From: a virus
Direction: 5' to 3' (one strand)
Virus record (IMG/VR): IMGVR_UViG_3300046457_000167
Coordinates: 1-63,966 of that record
DNA: 63,966 nt
The position numbers were made by a program, and so were the translations under genes. The notes under the pieces were generated by a model, which saw nothing but the letters and a program-made list of their open reading frames with translations, was not told the origin of the DNA and did not search any database. Positions 1 through 7,074 of this stretch are shown one piece after another (the first letter of the stretch is position 1; each line of letters starts with the position of its first letter).

Positions 1-127
1 CGCTCGACCGCAACGTGCCGGAAATGCTTTGCCTGATTCATTCCGAGATCAGCGAAGCAATGGAGGGCTATCGAAAGAATCTGCAGGACGACAAGTTGCC
101 TGCCCGCAAGATGATCGAAGTCGAGCT
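1..127. repeat. Terminal direct repeat, left copy
   Basis: This 127-bp stretch is identical to 63840-63966. An exact overlap of 127 bp at both ends of a contig is the usual sign of a circular (or circularly permuted) genome assembled with a k-mer of 127. It lies inside a coding gene that reads across the junction without a break, so it is an assembly overlap rather than a biological long terminal repeat. Confidence 0.95.
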
Positions 128-272
128 CGCCGACGCGTTGATCCGCATAGGTGACCTGGCTGTCTTCCTTGGCTGTGATCTCGGAGGGGCGGTCGTCGAA
201 AAAATGGCCTTCAACGCCGTTCGAGAAGATCACAAGATCGAAGCGCGCAAAGCTGGCGGGAAGGCATTCTGA
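1..272 (+). CDS. MazG-like nucleotide pyrophosphohydrolase, C-terminal part (gene crosses the contig junction)
   Basis: This is the 3' part of the gene that starts at 63608; joined across the junction it encodes 167 aa. MazG-type enzymes hydrolyse nucleoside triphosphates to monophosphates and pyrophosphate. The metal-binding pattern is visible as the helix EISEAMEG followed by EVELADALIRI, the E-x2-E plus E-x3-D arrangement of the all-alpha NTP pyrophosphatase fold. The stop overlaps the next start. Phage MazG proteins are thought to adjust nucleotide or ppGpp pools; here it sits with DUF1937 and dNMP kinase genes, which supports a nucleotide-metabolism role. Confidence 0.85.
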   Translation, partial: LDRNVPEMLCLIHSEISEAMEGYRKNLQDDKLPARKMIEVELADALIRIGDLAVFLGCDLGGAVVEKMAFNAVREDHKIEARKAGGKAF

Positions 273-949
273 TGGTTTATCTCAAAGACGCTAGATTTCG
301 TCACCCATACGACCGCGGGCAAGAACGCCCAATCGCAGCCAACGACAACATCCCGCAGGACGAGAGCGGCGCGTCGGCGGGGTTTGGTGTGTCCAACGTG
401 ATGAATAGCCCGCTCAATGGCGGCGTGCAATGGGTGGCCGGCCAATCGCCGACGGCTCATCACGAACGTGGCCAGTACATCGGCCTCACCAGACAGCAAA
501 CCCACGAGCGCTTCACCGCCGACGTCATCAAGTGGCGGCAGGACGACACACCGGCATTTCGCCAGCAGCAAGGGCTGGAAGCGCTAGCCGAACTCAAAGG
601 CTACGTCTATGTCGGCTCGCCGTACGCCAAGTACCCTGCTGGCCTGGAGGACGCGGCGCGCGTTGCATCGGCGTGCGCTGGCGAACTCATGAAGATGGGT
701 ATCAAGGTGTACTGCCCGATTGCCCACGGTCATGCGGTATCGCAGCAGGTCGAACTGCCTCGCGACTGGGATTTTTGGAAATCGCGGGACCAGCCGCTTA
801 TCGATGGCGCATCCGCGATTGTGGTTCTAGAGATGCGCGGCTGGTACGATTCGGTCGGCCTGACCTACGAGATTGAGGAGTTCATGAAGGCCAACAAGCC
901 GATCCTTTATATCGAGCCGATTGCCTTGGGTGTGGAGGAGCGGAAGTGA
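272..949 (+). CDS. DUF1937 family protein (nucleoside deoxyribosyltransferase-like fold)
   Basis: The protein has 225 aa. The C-terminal 130 residues carry the DUF1937 pattern: YVYVGSPYAKYPAG, then CPIAHGHAV, DWDFWKSRDQPLIDGAS and GWYDSVGLTYEIEEF. Members resemble nucleoside 2-deoxyribosyltransferases in fold, but their reaction is unproven. The N-terminal 90 residues are low-complexity and contain an AANDN motif. Start and stop are coupled to the neighbours by 1-4 bp overlaps, so it belongs to the same early operon as the MazG and dNMP kinase genes. Confidence 0.8.
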   Translation: MVYLKDARFRHPYDRGQERPIAANDNIPQDESGASAGFGVSNVMNSPLNGGVQWVAGQSPTAHHERGQYIGLTRQQTHERFTADVIKWRQDDTPAFRQQQGLEALAELKGYVYVGSPYAKYPAGLEDAARVASACAGELMKMGIKVYCPIAHGHAVSQQVELPRDWDFWKSRDQPLIDGASAIVVLEMRGWYDSVGLTYEIEEFMKANKPILYIEPIALGVEERK

Positions 950-1176
950 AGCTAGATCAAATATACATCATGAGGGTCGCGGAAGATTTCTCGGGCCGAT
1001 ACCCCAAGACCAGCCCGCTTATTCCAATCGAGCTAGCGATTGGTGGTGAGATCACACGGTGCGCCGAGATAGCGAAGAATCTGGCGGCGCAGGCGGAGTT
1101 CTTCGGGAATGACGAGATGCGCAAGGCCGCACTTTTCATTCATCGCGCAATCATGAAGCCGAGGGCAACACTATGA
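946..1176 (+). CDS. Small phage protein, 76 aa, unknown
   Basis: The GTG start at 946 overlaps the upstream stop (GTGA), and the stop overlaps the next ATG. The protein is mixed alpha in character with no recognised motif. Its place in a tightly packed early operon supports it being real. Confidence 0.6.
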   Translation: MKLDQIYIMRVAEDFSGRYPKTSPLIPIELAIGGEITRCAEIAKNLAAQAEFFGNDEMRKAALFIHRAIMKPRATL

Positions 1177-1382
1177 CCAACTGGATAGACTGGCCCGGCG
1201 GCGAATGCCCAGTGCCTCCCACGACCATCATCGACATTCGCCTGGTGAATGGCGACGAAATTCTCGGCCAAGCCGCTGGCGTGTGGATATGGGAGAAGCC
1301 GCGCGTCGAGGTGCTGAACGGCACACTTACCGGCACGTTCTACAATGGCGGCGCGGTTGCGGCGTATCGGGTGCCGGCATGA
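1173..1382 (+). CDS. Small WPGGECPV...AYR family protein (paralog 1 of 3)
   Basis: The protein has 69 aa. It starts with WIDWPGGECPVPP and ends with GGAVAAYRV. The same layout (W-x-G-G-x-C-P-V near the start, an aromatic-rich middle, AYR at the end) recurs in the genes at 1585-1812 and 20940-21164. Function is unknown; similar short proteins are frequent in the early regions of proteobacterial phages. Confidence 0.65.
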   Translation: MTNWIDWPGGECPVPPTTIIDIRLVNGDEILGQAAGVWIWEKPRVEVLNGTLTGTFYNGGAVAAYRVPA

Positions 1383-1588
1383 GCCTAACCATGGAAAAGC
1401 TCATGGAGATGGGCCGGGACGCAAGCGTTCAGATAGCTTGCCATCCAGCCTACTTGCACGACGGCCAGCGGTTAGAGCCAGCACAATGGGAGGCGCTGCG
1501 CGTCGAAATGCAAAAGCGGTATCGGCGCGCGACTGGCGAGGAATTCGCCGTGCTGACCGTAGACAACAATCCGAGGGAGGCAGCATGA
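1379..1588 (+). CDS. Small phage protein, 69 aa, unknown
   Basis: ATG at 1379 overlaps the previous stop (ATGA) and the stop overlaps the next start at 1585. A longer reading from 1205 is possible but would overlap paralog 1 completely. There is a helical N-terminus (KLMEMGRDAS) and no recognised domain. Confidence 0.6.
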   Translation: MSLTMEKLMEMGRDASVQIACHPAYLHDGQRLEPAQWEALRVEMQKRYRRATGEEFAVLTVDNNPREAA

Positions 1589-1812
1589 CCGGCGTTAAGG
1601 GATGGACCGGACACAATGGCGACGACTGCCCGGTAAACGAAAAGGCTGTTGTCGATATCCGTATGCGCAGCGGCAAGGTCGTCGAAAACGCTGTGGCGGG
1701 CCGCTGGCTTTGGAATAGGCCGCGTCGCGAGGAGACCGGCGTTTTCGTTGCCAGCAAGTTTGAAAATGGCGGGATGGTGATCGCCTATCGGGAAGTGGAG
1801 GAGATGGCGTGA
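1585..1812 (+). CDS. Small GDDCPV...AYR family protein (paralog 2 of 3)
   Basis: The protein has 75 aa. It carries GWTGHNGDDCPVNEKAVVDI, a basic middle (WLWNRPRRE) and GGMVIAYREV, and aligns along its whole length with the product of 1173-1382. The two copies are separated by one small gene, which suggests a local duplication. Confidence 0.65.
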   Translation: MTGVKGWTGHNGDDCPVNEKAVVDIRMRSGKVVENAVAGRWLWNRPRREETGVFVASKFENGGMVIAYREVEEMA

Positions 1813-2156
1813 GCATGATTGAGAGGGTGGCGGAAGCCATCAACGAAGCGTCTCTTGGATACAACATCAGCCTTACACGGCTAGTTGATCGCGTTTCGAC
1901 ATACACGCTCACCGACAGCGACAGGCTTGGGCCTATCGAATTCCCTTCTCATAGCGACGCCTTGGAATACATCACGGCCAAGATAAGGCTAGCGAAAGCA
2001 CGTGCCGCAATCAAGGCGATGCGCGAGCCGACTGAGGAAATGGTTCGTGAAGGCCGATTTTCTATCGGGGTGTTCTACGACGATTCCTCAGACGCTGAAG
2101 CAACGTCAGTCTTCACAGCCATGATCGACGCCGCACTCAAGGAGAACTCCAAATGA
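1809..2156 (+). CDS. Phage protein, 115 aa, unknown
   Basis: The likely start is GTG 1809, overlapping the previous stop; ATG 1815 is an alternative. The middle contains AIKAMREPTEEMVREG and the end MIDAALKE, a helical pattern common in small proteins of Rhizobiales and their phages. Function is not known. Confidence 0.6.
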   Translation: MSMIERVAEAINEASLGYNISLTRLVDRVSTYTLTDSDRLGPIEFPSHSDALEYITAKIRLAKARAAIKAMREPTEEMVREGRFSIGVFYDDSSDAEATSVFTAMIDAALKENSK

Positions 2157-2827
2157 CGCCAGCCACGCTACTAAACCAAGAAGGCGACCTCACAACGGCG
2201 CCATGTGCTCGCGACAACCAACTGGCCGCGCTTGCGGAGGCAATCGGCAAGGCCGACTACATGCACCCGGCGAACGATAACAAGCGCGTCGAGGACAACT
2301 ACCCAGACGTGGTCGCCTTTACTGGCGTTGCTGGGAGCGGCAAGTCAACGGCTGCGCAGTTCCTCGTCGACAAGCTCGGCTACACACGCGTGCGGTTCGC
2401 CCAAGGGCTGAAAGACATGATGCGAGTCATTGGCGCGACGGAGGAGGAAATCGAAGGCTCGCTCAAGGAAACGCCAGCGGCTTGGCTTTGCGGCAAGACG
2501 CCTCGCCAGGCTATGCAGGCGCTCGGCACGGCTTGGGGTCGCGACAGCATCGGGGAAGACTTCTGGCTGTCGTTGTGGCGGAGCCGCGCTAACAAGGTCA
2601 TAGGCGAGGGCGGCCGAGTAGTCACAGACGATTGTCGTTTCCCCAACGAGGCGGCGGCCATCCGCAAGTTCGGTGGCGACATCTTCAAGATCGAGGGCAG
2701 GGGCGGCATAGCTGGCGGGCACATGTCCGAAGCGGGCTGCGGCATTGCGGACGCGGTGATTGACAACGGCGGCGAGCTCGACTCGTTGCACAAGAAGGTG
2801 GTGGAGGCGTTGGAAAGGTATGGCTGA
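2153..2827 (+). CDS. Deoxynucleoside monophosphate kinase
   Basis: The protein has 224 aa. A Walker A loop GVAGSGKST lies at about residues 58-66. VVTDDCRFPNEAAAIRKFGG near residue 160 is typical of phage dNMP kinases (T4 gp1 family), which phosphorylate dNMPs to dNDPs for phage DNA synthesis. The first 50 residues are variable and include PANDN. It ends the nucleotide-metabolism operon with MazG and DUF1937. Confidence 0.85.
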   Translation: MTPATLLNQEGDLTTAPCARDNQLAALAEAIGKADYMHPANDNKRVEDNYPDVVAFTGVAGSGKSTAAQFLVDKLGYTRVRFAQGLKDMMRVIGATEEEIEGSLKETPAAWLCGKTPRQAMQALGTAWGRDSIGEDFWLSLWRSRANKVIGEGGRVVTDDCRFPNEAAAIRKFGGDIFKIEGRGGIAGGHMSEAGCGIADAVIDNGGELDSLHKKVVEALERYG

Positions 2828-3083
2828 GGAGATCACCGCAGCCGCGGTGCGATACCAGATGCAGACATTTGCTCTGCCGCCACCGGCACGCCATGGAGAG
2901 TGCATCCGGCTCTTGTTGTCTATCTTTGGGGATGAGTGCATCGCGCAGGAGGAGCAAGGCTTCGTGACATCTGGCAAGAGGTTCGTCGACCGCGAGACGG
3001 CCCGGCAGATCGCCGACGCTGCTGGCCAGACCAGCGACCGCGACAAACACCTGCCGCGGTTGTTTAGTGAAGACCTTTGGTAA
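2820..3083 (+). CDS. Conserved small phage protein (GFVTS...FVDR...LFSEDLW)
   Basis: The protein has 87 aa, with ATG 2820 overlapping the previous stop by 8 bp. It shows the order LPxPARH, QGFVTSGKRFVDRETA, IADAAGQ and a terminal LFSEDLW that recurs in small uncharacterised proteins of many phages. It is the last gene before a terminator. Confidence 0.7.
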   Translation: MAEEITAAAVRYQMQTFALPPPARHGECIRLLLSIFGDECIAQEEQGFVTSGKRFVDRETARQIADAAGQTSDRDKHLPRLFSEDLW

Positions 3084-3114
3084 CCTTCTCGCATCTCAAC
3101 CCCGCGATAGTAAC

Positions 3115-3140
3115 AAGGGCGGCCCGCCAGCCGCCCTTAT
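3115..3140 (+). terminator. Terminator after the early nucleotide operon
   Basis: A perfect 9-bp stem AAGGGCGGC (3115-3123) / GCCGCCCTT (3130-3138) encloses a 6-nt loop and is followed by ATCTT. It lies between convergent genes and its symmetric form could stop transcription from both sides. Confidence 0.7.
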
Positions 3141-3145
3141 CTTCG

Positions 3146-3466
3146 TCAGCCCAACGCCTTACCCAGGATCCAGCGATACGGGCGGCCATAACACTTGCCG
3201 CACACCCACACTTGATAGAGCTCCCGGCCTTGCGCCGTTCGGTGGCGGCTTAAGACGATCACCGACATTTCCACGCTTTTAACTTTCTCCCCCACTCTGT
3301 ATGTCCATTCCGCGTAGTAAACGCGTCGTCTGGAAGGCACCTCGTATCCCAACCCAACTGACATTTTCTGCTTTTTGCCCCACGCACGGCGTTCGTCACC
3401 GTAGCCGGGAGTTGAACACCAGCCGTCTCGACTAGCCAATGCGCCTTTAGAGTAAACCTTGGACAT
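3146..3466 (-). CDS. Hypothetical protein, leftward, doubtful start
   Basis: The frame is open from 3676 down to 3146 (176 aa). I give the shorter start at 3466 (106 aa) because the upstream part looks less protein-like; no good ribosome site supports either start. The product is basic and aromatic (WVCGKCYGRPYRW near the C-terminus) and matches nothing I recognise. It lies next to attP, where accessory genes are common. Confidence 0.35.
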   Translation of the reverse strand: MSKVYSKGALASRDGWCSTPGYGDERRAWGKKQKMSVGLGYEVPSRRRVYYAEWTYRVGEKVKSVEMSVIVLSRHRTAQGRELYQVWVCGKCYGRPYRWILGKALG

Positions 3467-3783
3467 CGGGCACAACGGCATGCCGCTGCACACGGACGGA
3501 AGCATTCCCGCTACCGCGACGCATTGCTCCCGGCCACTCTTGGCCGCGGCAGTGCGCCAGCCGCTAAGCTGCGCATTAGTTCGGTTCGCTTGCGCGAACC
3601 TAGAGACGATCAGGGTGTTCAAGCCCGCCATCATGCTTACGCGATTAAACGTCACACGCAACGGAATATGTGACATTTATTTAACGTTGCGTCAGGTGTT
3701 GCGGTTGGGTGACTATTGTATGTGTGGATCGGCAAAGTTGTATGGAGGGGCGGGTGCTGCAGGAGAACAAAGCGGAACCGACC

Positions 3784-4033
3784 TTGTACAGATTTTGTAC
3801 GAAACCGAGTGATTTCCGGTACATTTTCGTGCTTTGTTCCGCACAGTAGCGCCGCCACGCGCTAGACACCAATTCCGTAAACAATTGAAATCGCTTAAGA
3901 AAACTGGTGCTGCTAGAGAGATTTGAACTCTCGGCCTCTCCCTTACCAAGGGTTTAGTTTAAAGTACAAAAGCGTATATGCAGTAGGGGATGCGCGGGGA
4001 TGGAATATAGGCGTGTACAAGTTTTGTACAGAT
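3784..4033. repeat. TTTTGTAC repeats flanking attP (candidate integrase arm sites)
   Basis: TTGTACAGAT occurs at 3784-3793 and 4024-4033, on either side of the tRNA-like core at 3905-3952. TTTTGTAC occurs at 3793-3800 and 4022-4029, and its inverse GTACAAAA at 3964-3971. Repeats on both arms of an attP core are expected for arm-type sites of tyrosine integrases; excisionase or host factors could also use them. Confidence 0.5.
3905..3952 (-). other. attP: attP core: 3' half of tRNA-Thr(GGT)
   Basis: Read on the minus strand, these 48 bases are the 3' part of a tRNA: the anticodon loop TTGGTAA (anticodon GGT, threonine), the 3' anticodon strand GGGAG, a T-arm GAGAG-TTCAAAT-CTCTC, the acceptor strand TAGCAGC and ACCA. 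The 5' half is absent. Temperate phages often carry such a piece so that integration restores the host tRNA gene. It sits 0.5 kb from the 3' end of the integrase gene. Confidence 0.85.
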
Positions 4034-4051
4034 AGGTCTATTTGACAAAGA

Positions 4052-4073
4052 AGAGCCCGCAATTGCGGGCTCT
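4052..4073 (-). terminator. Terminator of the leftward integrase operon
   Basis: A perfect inverted repeat AGAGCCCGC / GCGGGCTCT with AATT loop lies 4 bp beyond the stop codon at 4077. On the minus strand it is followed by TCTTTGTC. It separates the operon from attP. Confidence 0.75.
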
Positions 4074-4076
4074 ATG

Positions 4077-4478
4077 CTAAGCTGCGGCTAGCGCAGGTTC
4101 GTTGTCATTCGTCGCTACCGACGACAATTGATCAGCAATCCTTGCTAGCAAGCCGTAATCCTCATCGGCTGCGCAGAAGGGGCGCCAGCGAAGTCGGTTC
4201 TGGCCGTAAAGGGCATTAGTGAGCATCTCGTCGGCTTGGAAAGCGCCCCAGTCCAATTCCTCCAAGTCGTCTTCGTCGTCGCAGTTGTCCCACTGCTTCA
4301 ATTCAACTACTTGGCCCATCCCAACGCATATCGCTCCCGCCGTTTGGAGCGCGGCGTATTCGTAACCAAAGGGATCGCCGAACTGATCGAATGTATCCCA
4401 AAGGTCCGCCAAGCGCTCAGCCCAGAAGACTCCCTCGAATGCTTTCGTCTCAATGCTCCTAACCAAAAATACCCTCAT
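4077..4478 (-). CDS. Acidic hypothetical protein downstream of integrase
   Basis: The protein has 133 aa, with the start overlapping the integrase stop by 4 bp. It is acidic (DDEDDLEELDW in the middle) and has a TNDNEPA near the C-terminus. No known domain. The overlap means it is probably translated with the integrase. Confidence 0.6.
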   Translation of the reverse strand: MRVFLVRSIETKAFEGVFWAERLADLWDTFDQFGDPFGYEYAALQTAGAICVGMGQVVELKQWDNCDDEDDLEELDWGAFQADEMLTNALYGQNRLRWRPFCAADEDYGLLARIADQLSSVATNDNEPALAAA

Positions 4479-5644
4479 GCTATCTCCTCCTTCTTCAAAT
4501 CGTTTCGCTTGCCAGTACCCTCAATCAGCTTACCAGACCACGCTAAGGGATCATCTAGCCATGGCAAGAAACGCCATGCATCTGGAACGGGCAGCTTGTT
4601 GATGGCTTCAATAAGCGGCGCCTGCGGCACGTTGGTGTAGTGGCGCGACATGTCGTCAGTCGCGTGGCCAAGTATCTGGTCCTTGATGTGCGGGTGCACG
4701 CCGGCGACCACCAACCCAGTCGAGCATGTATGGCGACCGGTGTAGGGCGCAACGTCCTTTATGCCGCTTCGGCGCCGCGCTCCATTGATTGCACTCTTTA
4801 GCCCGCCGCCGCCTTTGCCAATCTCGTCGGTGAAAATCACCTCATACGGTTCACCGCGCGGGGTTCGGAACAAGCGAGGGTCGCCAGCTAGAGAATTGCG
4901 CTTAAGCAGCGATTCAAGGATAGGGGCGAGGAAGTCGTGAATCGGCACGCCACGCGGCTCGCCCGTCTTGGTCTTCGTCAGCGTGATCCATCGACCAGCC
5001 ACGTTTACCTCGCCCGCCTCTAGCGCGAAAAGTTCTATCGGCCTCATGCCGGTATAGAAAAGCGTAGTGAGCAGCATGGCAGGTCCAGGTGACATAGCAG
5101 CAACGAAGCGCGCCGCATGATCGTACTCGACGGGAAACGTGCCCGCGCGTCGCTTGCCAAGGCGGACGACGTTCGTCCCCTTCGCCCTCTTCGGTCGAGA
5201 CCATTGGCGCAGGTCGGCCCATCCGTTCTTCACGGCATGGTTCCACACGGCAATGAACGGCGTGTAGCACTGGCGATTGCGCGTCTCTGGCTGCCCTTTC
5301 GGGTAGAGCGTCCGCGCGGCGTCATCGAGATCGTTCTGCTTTATGTCTTTTAGCTTATGGTCATAGAAGTGGCCGAGCAAACCGTCGCGGGTTCCGTCAT
5401 CATACTCGGATCCGGTGAAGCGGTTGTCGCCCCCGGCTTTCCAGTAGGACTCGAGCGCCTGCGCAAATGTCCTTGTCGCCTTCGGCCCAAAGACGTGATC
5501 GCTTATTAGCCCTGCTTCGCGATTGACGCGGATCGCTTCGGCGACTTCTTTTTGCTCAGCGCGCGTAGACTCACGGACAGCTTGTCCATGGACGGAGCCG
5601 CTAATCCACCAGACTTTGCCGCGCTTGTAGAGTTTGAGGGGCAT
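4475..5644 (-). CDS. int: Tyrosine site-specific integrase
   Basis: The protein has 389 aa. The N-terminal arm-binding segment (MPLKLYKRGKVWW), a SAM-like core-binding domain around residues 55-150 and a C-terminal catalytic domain are visible. Catalytic residues are R201 (TGMRPIELF), a lysine near 225, R304 (YTGRHT), H327 (LGHATDD) and the nucleophile Y336 (RHYTNV). The usual first His of the HxxR box is Tyr301. It should recombine attP at 3905-3952 with a host tRNA-Thr(GGT) gene. Confidence 0.92.
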   Translation of the reverse strand: MPLKLYKRGKVWWISGSVHGQAVRESTRAEQKEVAEAIRVNREAGLISDHVFGPKATRTFAQALESYWKAGGDNRFTGSEYDDGTRDGLLGHFYDHKLKDIKQNDLDDAARTLYPKGQPETRNRQCYTPFIAVWNHAVKNGWADLRQWSRPKRAKGTNVVRLGKRRAGTFPVEYDHAARFVAAMSPGPAMLLTTLFYTGMRPIELFALEAGEVNVAGRWITLTKTKTGEPRGVPIHDFLAPILESLLKRNSLAGDPRLFRTPRGEPYEVIFTDEIGKGGGGLKSAINGARRRSGIKDVAPYTGRHTCSTGLVVAGVHPHIKDQILGHATDDMSRHYTNVPQAPLIEAINKLPVPDAWRFLPWLDDPLAWSGKLIEGTGKRNDLKKEEIA

Positions 5645-5832
5645 CTTAGGACATCCTTTATGGCTTCGATATCAGCTTCGGTGAATAGTATGTCACGGCC
5701 ACGCACCATGCATAGGCCGTGCTGTTTGGCGATCTTGGCTACGCCTCGGTTGGTGAGGCGGAGGTGGGCCGCGGCCTCGTCTAGGGTGTAGACCTTACCG
5801 GATGGTGAGTTATCATTATCGTGCGATCTCAT
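5506..5832 (-). CDS. Excisionase-like HTH protein overlapping integrase
   Basis: The protein has 108 aa from ATG 5832, which overlaps the preceding stop (ATGA). KVYTLDEAAAHLRLTNRGV and VRGRDILFTEADIEAIKD form a MerR/excisionase-type winged helix (residues about 12-65). The last 45 residues, rich in Ser and Lys, overlap the integrase start by 139 bp in another frame. Its place directly before int suggests a directionality factor or a regulator of int. Confidence 0.75.
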   Translation of the reverse strand: MRSHDNDNSPSGKVYTLDEAAAHLRLTNRGVAKIAKQHGLCMVRGRDILFTEADIEAIKDVLRCPSNSTSAAKSGGLAAPSMDKLSVSLRALSKKKSPKRSASIAKQG

Positions 5833-6035
5833 TGGCTGGCCTCCAACTTCGCCAGAGCCCGCAACAGTTCGTAGCGGTAAACGTTGGCTGCGTGGTCGGC
5901 CCACGTGCCGGCATCCTGGCCGCGCAATTCGCGGGCTCGCGCATCCTGCTGCGCGCGCTTATAAGAAAGCGCGCGCACGAGTTTGACTGCAGATTCGACC
6001 GCCTGCGCCGGCGTGACGTGTGCGGGGATGGTCAT
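5829..6035 (-). CDS. Small helical protein, 68 aa, unknown
   Basis: ATG 6035 and the stop at 5829 both overlap neighbouring genes by 4 bp, which fixes the start. The protein is Ala/Arg-rich and helical. It belongs to the leftward operon leading to integrase. Confidence 0.6.
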   Translation of the reverse strand: MTIPAHVTPAQAVESAVKLVRALSYKRAQQDARARELRGQDAGTWADHAANVYRYELLRALAKLEASQ

Positions 6036-6289
6036 GGTTGCACCGGAGGCGTGGGTAGCGGCATCCAGTGAGTAGGCTGCCGGCAAGGATAAATCTCCTC
6101 GTTGGATTCGTATTCCTCATACCAACCCTCTGGCGCGTAGCCGCTTTCCTCGTCGCCTGTATAATCATCGAGGGAGTTTGCGACATAATAACGGGCCGTG
6201 ATGGTCCGCCATTTACCGTGGTCATTCCAGTATCCGGCTATGACCTTCCGCTTTTTAGGTGCGCTCTCAATCGTCTGCCACTCCGCCAT
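6032..6289 (-). CDS. DUF551-like protein
   Basis: The protein has 85 aa. It begins with MAEWQTIESAPK and ends with PTHWMPLPTPP, the two ends of the DUF551 family found in many phages. ATG 6289 follows AGGGGA at a suitable distance; a TTG two codons upstream is less likely. The role of DUF551 is unknown. Confidence 0.75.
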   Translation of the reverse strand: MAEWQTIESAPKKRKVIAGYWNDHGKWRTITARYYVANSLDDYTGDEESGYAPEGWYEEYESNEEIYPCRQPTHWMPLPTPPVQP

Positions 6290-6423
6290 CAGCAAGTCCC
6301 CTGTTCAGCGCAGACGGCCATCCACAAGTCTTGGCCGGGCGGCTGGTGGCTCTGGCAAGCAGCAAGCCCGACGCACGCCCAGAACGCGAGGCAGGCGGCG
6401 AACACGATGCAGCGCGGGCTCAC
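6289..6423 (-). CDS. Predicted 44-aa lipoprotein
   Basis: A GTG start at 6423 overlaps the preceding stop (GTGA) and the stop overlaps the next ATG (TGATG). The product begins MSPRCIVFAACLAFWACVGL and then AACQS, a signal sequence with lipobox LAAC and the acylated cysteine at residue 23, leaving a mature peptide of about 22 residues. This resembles tiny phage lipoproteins that block superinfection or modify the envelope, but no role is shown. Confidence 0.65.
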   Translation of the reverse strand: MSPRCIVFAACLAFWACVGLAACQSHQPPGQDLWMAVCAEQGTC

Positions 6424-6689
6424 GCTGCCACCTGCATGTCAGTCCGGTATCCCAACAGATCCAACTTGTCGGCAATTGCCACGAGGTTGGCCGCCTGGCG
6501 CTCAAGGCGCGTGTTCCGGCCGTCGGCTGACTTGCGGTTGGCCTGCGCGACCTGCCGCAGTTGCAGGGGCGATATAGCGTCGGCGATTGCGCGCTCGATG
6601 GTGAGGAGGGCGGGTGCGACGAAGGCGCGTCGGCGGGCCGTGTATGCGCCGGTAGTGGCGCCGGTAACGAGTACGGGTCTCTGGGGCAT
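6420..6689 (-). CDS. Hypothetical protein, 89 aa
   Basis: ATG 6689 is preceded by GGAGACC. The product is basic and helical with no recognised domain; the stop overlaps the lipoprotein start. Longer readings into upstream sequence lack a ribosome site. Confidence 0.6.
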   Translation of the reverse strand: MPQRPVLVTGATTGAYTARRRAFVAPALLTIERAIADAISPLQLRQVAQANRKSADGRNTRLERQAANLVAIADKLDLLGYRTDMQVAA

Positions 6690-6721
6690 TGTGGTCTCCT
6701 TCTTGTGGTGGGTGGTGGTGG

Positions 6722-6913
6722 TTAGGCGTAAATGTCGATACCGGCGCGCTCGCAAATGAGGCGCAGGACTTCCTTCATCTCGTGGAGGCTGTCGGCTTCA
6801 TCGATGCGGTTGGACAGCGATAGGTTGTTGACTCGTCGGCGCTCTTGGTCTTGCCGTTCACACTCGGCTTCCCATTCGGCGCGCTTCTCGGCTTTTCGTT
6901 CCCTGCTGCTCAT
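6722..6913 (-). CDS. Small charged helical protein, 63 aa
   Basis: ATG 6913 overlaps the stop of the next upstream gene. The N-terminal half is highly charged (SSRERKAEKRAEWEAECERQ) and probably a coiled coil, followed by EMKEVLRLICERAGI. Unknown function. Confidence 0.55.
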   Translation of the reverse strand: MSSRERKAEKRAEWEAECERQDQERRRVNNLSLSNRIDEADSLHEMKEVLRLICERAGIDIYA

Positions 6914-7074
6914 CAAACCCCCATCCCGATCTGATACCCAAGCCAGAACACGATCACGCCGCACAGCGCGAACTCGACGCAGCGAGCGCGCAAGCCTGCT
7001 GTGACACGGAAGTGCTCGACGTGGGCGTCGACGCATGTCATGGGGCGGATGTAGGTAGCGGAGAGGGCGGTCAT
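6913..7074 (-). CDS. Small membrane protein, 53 aa
   Basis: Both ends overlap the adjacent genes by 4 bp. A single hydrophobic segment (CVEFALCGVIVFWLGYQIGM) occupies the C-terminus, so it is probably a single-pass inner-membrane protein. Unknown function. Confidence 0.55.
   Translation of the reverse strand: MTALSATYIRPMTCVDAHVEHFRVTAGLRARCVEFALCGVIVFWLGYQIGMGV

Noticed and set aside
3459-3812. Rightward 117-codon frame in the attP-proximal region
   Set aside because: No ribosome site, no protein-like pattern and it overlaps a leftward frame; the region 3470-3780 is left without a confident gene.
6305-6505. Leftward 66-codon frame
   Set aside because: It overlaps two coupled genes (6289-6423 and 6420-6689) and looks like a shadow.
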